9,374 bases of DNA from Bacteroidia bacterium. GTDB taxonomy: Bacteria; Bacteroidota; Bacteroidia; UKL13-3. The notes under the pieces were generated by a model that did no database searches, had not been told where the DNA came from, and saw only the letters and a program-made list of their open reading frames with translations. The stretch is from NCBI GenBank assembly GCA_019454865.1, contig JACFNJ010000095.1:1-9374 (forward strand). Direction: 5' to 3'. This document shows positions 7,441-9,374 of the stretch, piece by piece. Position numbers and translations under genes: made by a program. The number at the start of each line of letters is the position of its first letter. Position 1 is the stretch's first letter.

Positions 7441-8499
7441 TATGATATGTAAATTGCTTAACCAACTATCAAAATTATCGCGGAAATAATGCGATAAAAA
7501 ATAGTGGCGATTCATATCGTAATTGTCGGCTTGTATATCAAATCGGGTGGTTTGGCTTCCTCCTTGTATTTCTGTTTCGGTGGTTTTTCCTCGTTGTTGT
7601 GCAACAACTGTAGTTACGGTAAGCTTACCAAACTGTGTAGTGGCTTTTACGCCAAACAAACTTTGGCTACCTTGAATCAAACTTGAGTTAAGCGGCAGGT
7701 TTACATTACCCAATTCTATTTTTTTTAAAATATCATCTTCTTTACCGGCATACTCTAATTTCATTTGGTTTTCAAAATCAAAAGTTGCTTCGGTATCGTA
7801 GTTCATGTTTACCTTCAACTTATCGCCCACACTACCCGAAACATTCAATTGAATTTTTTGCCTAAAATCAAATTGTCCGGTGCTTTGTTGTCTTACAGCT
7901 ATTGCAGGATTTCTAACGGTATTAAAATTCCCTTGAAAAGTTAATTCGGCACTACCTCTTGGTCTTATATCAATTATTCCGCTTCCAAATATTTTATCAA
8001 ATATTTTTGGACCAACAGCTAATGGCGGAATTAATCCTCCACCTTTTACAAAATTTTGTGCTTGTGCTCTTTGTTTAAAGTATAAATAATCTTGTTTTTT
8101 CCCCTCTTGTTGTAATTGTTGATTTATCGGAATGTTTGCAGGCATACCATAATCTTGCCCACCTATAGTTGAACGAAAATTGTAAGTATTGGAGTTTGAA
8201 TCCAACGAGTATTTGTTTTTAATATTTGAAGGTTCACCAAGGTCAAAAGGATGTGTTTTTAGCGAGCGTTCATAGGGCTTTCTGTCTTTAATCGGAAATG
8301 GAAGTTCTTTGTTGGATGTATCTTTTTGCGATAAGCTATCCGGTGGAGTTATTGCAAAAGATAAGTTTAGGCCTTCATTTAATGCTAATACACTTTCATC
8401 CAATTCCAAAAAATCGGGTGTAGCTGCCCATGCCAAGCTTACTAGCAAGGAAAATACAGAAGAAAGTGATATGTGTTTTATTTTAATAAAGGTAAACAA
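7438..8499 (-). CDS. sprA: SprA N-terminal fragment, 353 aa, with signal peptide
   Basis: As read, this piece would be made as a 353-residue exported protein. Residues 1-25 are a signal peptide: a lysine-containing start, a hydrophobic core (LSSVFSLLVSLAWA) and an A-W-A cleavage site before ATPDF. The SprA N-terminal region follows, with FGSGIIDIRPRGSAELTF (about residue 170), the ENQMKLEY block (about 245), a run on LGNVNLPLNSSLIQGSQSLFG, then DMNRHYFLSHYFRDN near the end. It stops at TAA just before the family's conserved VEVWVTN-type segment. The start codon is TTG (8499), 15 nt after the ruvA stop; no in-frame ATG precedes it and the next in-frame Met is well inside the mature protein. 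Alone it lacks nearly all of the barrel and should not work as a translocon. Confidence 0.85.
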   Translation of the reverse strand: MFTFIKIKHISLSSVFSLLVSLAWAATPDFLELDESVLALNEGLNLSFAITPPDSLSQKDTSNKELPFPIKDRKPYERSLKTHPFDLGEPSNIKNKYSLDSNSNTYNFRSTIGGQDYGMPANIPINQQLQQEGKKQDYLYFKQRAQAQNFVKGGGLIPPLAVGPKIFDKIFGSGIIDIRPRGSAELTFQGNFNTVRNPAIAVRQQSTGQFDFRQKIQLNVSGSVGDKLKVNMNYDTEATFDFENQMKLEYAGKEDDILKKIELGNVNLPLNSSLIQGSQSLFGVKATTQFGKLTVTTVVAQQRGKTTETEIQGGSQTTRFDIQADNYDMNRHYFLSHYFRDNFDSWLSNLHII

Positions 8500-8517
8500 T
8501 GTAAAGTTTCGCCATCA
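8497..8517 (-). other. ruvA-sprA junction with TTG start and out-of-frame overlapping ATG
   Basis: The ruvA stop TGA (8517-8515) shares its A with an ATG (8515-8513), a TGATG overlap typical of translational coupling. That ATG opens a frame of only ten codons ending in TAA. The sprA signal peptide lies in another frame and its only start is TTG at 8499. Skipping the single G at 8512 would join the ATG to the sprA frame and give MRNFTLFTFIKIKHIS, an ordinary signal-peptide start. Confidence 0.55.
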
Positions 8518-9105
8518 AATAACTTTTAAAGTGTGTTTAATTAATTCTTCTACAGAATAATCGGGATTTTGTTGTTTTATTTTTTGCAAACCCTTTTCTG
8601 CTTCTGATTTGTTAAAACCAAGCATTAGAAGGGCTGCAAGAGCTTCCTCCATTGTTTTGTTTTGAGGTGTAATAGTGGTGTTCAAATCACCGGTAGCAAT
8701 TCCTGCTTTTTGTATTTTATCTTGTAGGTCAATAACTATTCGTTGTGCTGTTTTGGGACCAATGCCTTTAACAGATTTTAATAACGACCAATTACCGGAT
8801 GTTATTGCCTGTTTTATTTCCAATGGTTTTAATGATGATAATATCATGCGGGCAGTATTAGAACCAACACCATTTACTGAAAGTAAATGTAAAAATAATT
8901 CGCGTTCACTTTCTTCGGCAAAACCGAATAGTGTATGGCTATCTTCCTTTACTACCATGTGTGTAAGCACACGGGCGCTGCTTAAACCACTCATTTGCTC
9001 GTAGGTATTCAAGGATATATTGATAGAGTATCCAACTCCACCACAATTTACCACCAAATAGGTTGGTGTTTTTACTTCAAGTTTTCCTTCAACAAAAGCA
9101 ATCAC
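8515..9105 (-). CDS. ruvA: Holliday junction branch-migration protein RuvA
   Basis: RuvA forms tetramers that bind four-way DNA junctions and load the RuvB motor for branch migration, with RuvC resolving the junction. The protein has 196 residues, the normal length for the family. Domain I (about 1-62) starts MIAFVEGKL and contains the GGVGY motif of the OB fold. Domain II carries two helix-hairpin-helix motifs, VNGVG (77-81) and VKGIG (112-116), both with the expected following helix (SNTARMIL; PKTAQRIV). A linker (about 130-150) leads to domain III (about 151-196), with MEEALAALLMLGF as the RuvB-contacting helical bundle. The start is GTG at 9105, chosen because MIAF is the conserved N terminus and a purine-rich ribosome-binding site precedes it. 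Nothing appears damaged. sprA follows 15 nt downstream; I recall ruvA near sprA in other Bacteroidota. Confidence 0.96.
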   Translation of the reverse strand: MIAFVEGKLEVKTPTYLVVNCGGVGYSINISLNTYEQMSGLSSARVLTHMVVKEDSHTLFGFAEESERELFLHLLSVNGVGSNTARMILSSLKPLEIKQAITSGNWSLLKSVKGIGPKTAQRIVIDLQDKIQKAGIATGDLNTTITPQNKTMEEALAALLMLGFNKSEAEKGLQKIKQQNPDYSVEELIKHTLKVI

Positions 9106-9116
9106 GATTTTGTTTT

Positions 9117-9123
9117 CCCTCCT
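9117..9123 (-). promoter_or_regulatory. Strong Shine-Dalgarno sequence before ruvA
   Basis: The minus strand reads AGGAGGG from 9123 to 9117, with 12 nt between AGGAGG and the GTG start at 9105, slightly longer than usual. Full Shine-Dalgarno matches are uncommon in Bacteroidota, and none of the other starts here has one. It may compensate for the weak GTG start. Confidence 0.55.
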
Positions 9124-9145
9124 AAAAATTGTTTATTCACAAGTG

Positions 9146-9174
9146 TTGCAAAATAATAAATGTTTTTAATTTTG
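9146..9174 (+). promoter_or_regulatory. Bacteroidota-type promoter for the MORN-repeat gene
   Basis: TTG at 9146-9148 and TAATTTTG at 9167-9174 match the -33 (TTG) and -7 (TAnnTTTG) boxes of the primary sigma factor of this phylum, with an 18-nt spacer in the accepted range. Transcription would start near 9181, leaving a leader of about 20 nt before ATG at 9200. The box sits in the 94-bp gap between divergent ruvA and this gene. On the opposite strand only a 7-of-8 match, TTATTTTG (9156-9149), is seen for ruvA. Confidence 0.65.
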
Positions 9175-9199
9175 AAAGGTAACATTACATTTTTTAAGA

Positions 9200-9374
9200 A
9201 TGATTAGAAAAAAACTTTATCTGTTTTTGTTTTTTAGTGTTTTAATCTGTTGGCAATCTATTGCATTTACTATGCAAGAACCTCAAACGGGCAAATACAT
9301 TGAAAAGTATGAGAATGGAAAAATAAAGGTAAAAGGGAAATTGAAGAATGGAATGAAACAGGGCAACTGGTACT
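9200..9374 (+). CDS. Exported MORN-repeat (YwqK-like) protein, N-terminal part (partial, runs off right edge)
   Basis: Frame of 58 codons from ATG at 9200, open at the right edge. Residues 1-23 are a signal peptide: MIRKK, a hydrophobic core LYLFLFFSVLI, then CWQSIA. A cysteine is present but its context (VLIC) is a poor lipobox, so a lipoprotein is less likely. The mature part, GKYIEKYENGKIKVKGKLKNGMKQGNWY, shows the MORN_2 pattern (YxNGKxKxxGxxKNGxxxGxW) found in tandem in YwqK-family proteins. Many of these carry the database name 'toxin-antitoxin system YwqK family antitoxin', but secreted Bacteroidota members have no demonstrated antitoxin role. Function unknown; probably an envelope or periplasmic repeat protein. 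A promoter match and an A-rich leader support the start. Confidence 0.75.
   Translation, partial: MIRKKLYLFLFFSVLICWQSIAFTMQEPQTGKYIEKYENGKIKVKGKLKNGMKQGNWY

Larger units (their letters stand above)
1288..8499 (-). pseudogene. sprA: sprA, type IX secretion translocon / gliding-motility outer-membrane protein, interrupted by one in-frame TAA
   Basis: SprA (Sov in Porphyromonas) is the giant outer-membrane beta-barrel that moves type IX secretion cargo to the cell surface, working with PorV. The whole reading frame is 2,403 codon positions plus the final TAA, the usual length for the family (about 2,400). All recognisable SprA blocks are colinear: a signal peptide, the IDIRPRGSAELTF and ENQMKLEY blocks, the INRIEVWVTNR block, the tyrosine- and asparagine-rich barrel body, and a C terminus ending in an aromatic-containing beta strand (GGFSLRYTIQ). 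The only lesion in the frame is TAA at 7440-7438 (codon 354), after which SprA-like sequence resumes in the same frame. The final stop is also TAA, so that codon is not reassigned. The gene starts 15 nt after ruvA and is probably cotranscribed. It may be a true pseudogene, an intact gene with a sequencing error, or a fresh mutant. Identity is certain; functional status is not. Confidence 0.93.

Noticed and set aside
8675..9004. 109-codon plus-strand frame within ruvA
   Set aside because: It is antisense to the conserved helix-hairpin-helix region of RuvA.

Overview
The window is AT-rich DNA from a member of the Bacteroidota. The evidence is a full-length sprA (the outer-membrane translocon of the type IX secretion system, a system confined to the Bacteroidota and close relatives), two exact matches to the phylum's TAnnTTTG -7 promoter box, and the general lack of Shine-Dalgarno sequences. 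The order or genus cannot be told from this sequence.

Layout. Three genes run on the minus strand, read from high to low coordinates. ruvA (9105-8515) is Holliday-junction helicase subunit RuvA, complete. sprA (8499-1288) follows after 15 nt and probably shares its transcript. An intergenic stretch (1287-1069) holds a nested inverted repeat and a promoter-like box. Then comes the N-terminal 356 codons of a type IIG (Eco57I-like) restriction-modification protein (1068-1), which runs off the left edge. On the plus strand, divergent from ruvA, the first 58 codons of an exported MORN-repeat (YwqK-like) protein begin at 9200 and run off the right edge. The 94 bp between the two divergent starts contains a good Bacteroidota-type promoter for the plus-strand gene.

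The main anomaly is in sprA. It is colinear with the family over 2,403 codon positions, but codon 354 (7440-7438) is an in-frame TAA. There is no frame change: SprA-like sequence continues in the same frame straight after the stop. The 2,019-residue frame that could be called downstream 'starts' at a TTG that is really a conserved-region leucine, so it is not an independent gene. This is either a recent nonsense mutation, a sequencing error, or (least likely) readthrough. A second, smaller oddity lies at the 5' end. sprA has only a TTG start in frame, while an ATG overlapping the ruvA stop is one base out of frame.

Two repeat structures have no coding explanation. One is a palindromic, REP-like element at the left edge that is read in frame through the restriction gene. 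The other is a roughly 117-bp double inverted repeat immediately after the sprA stop. I see no CRISPR array, tRNA, rRNA, transposase or integrase, and no convincing new multi-gene system. The restriction gene beside a core locus is the only clearly accessory part.
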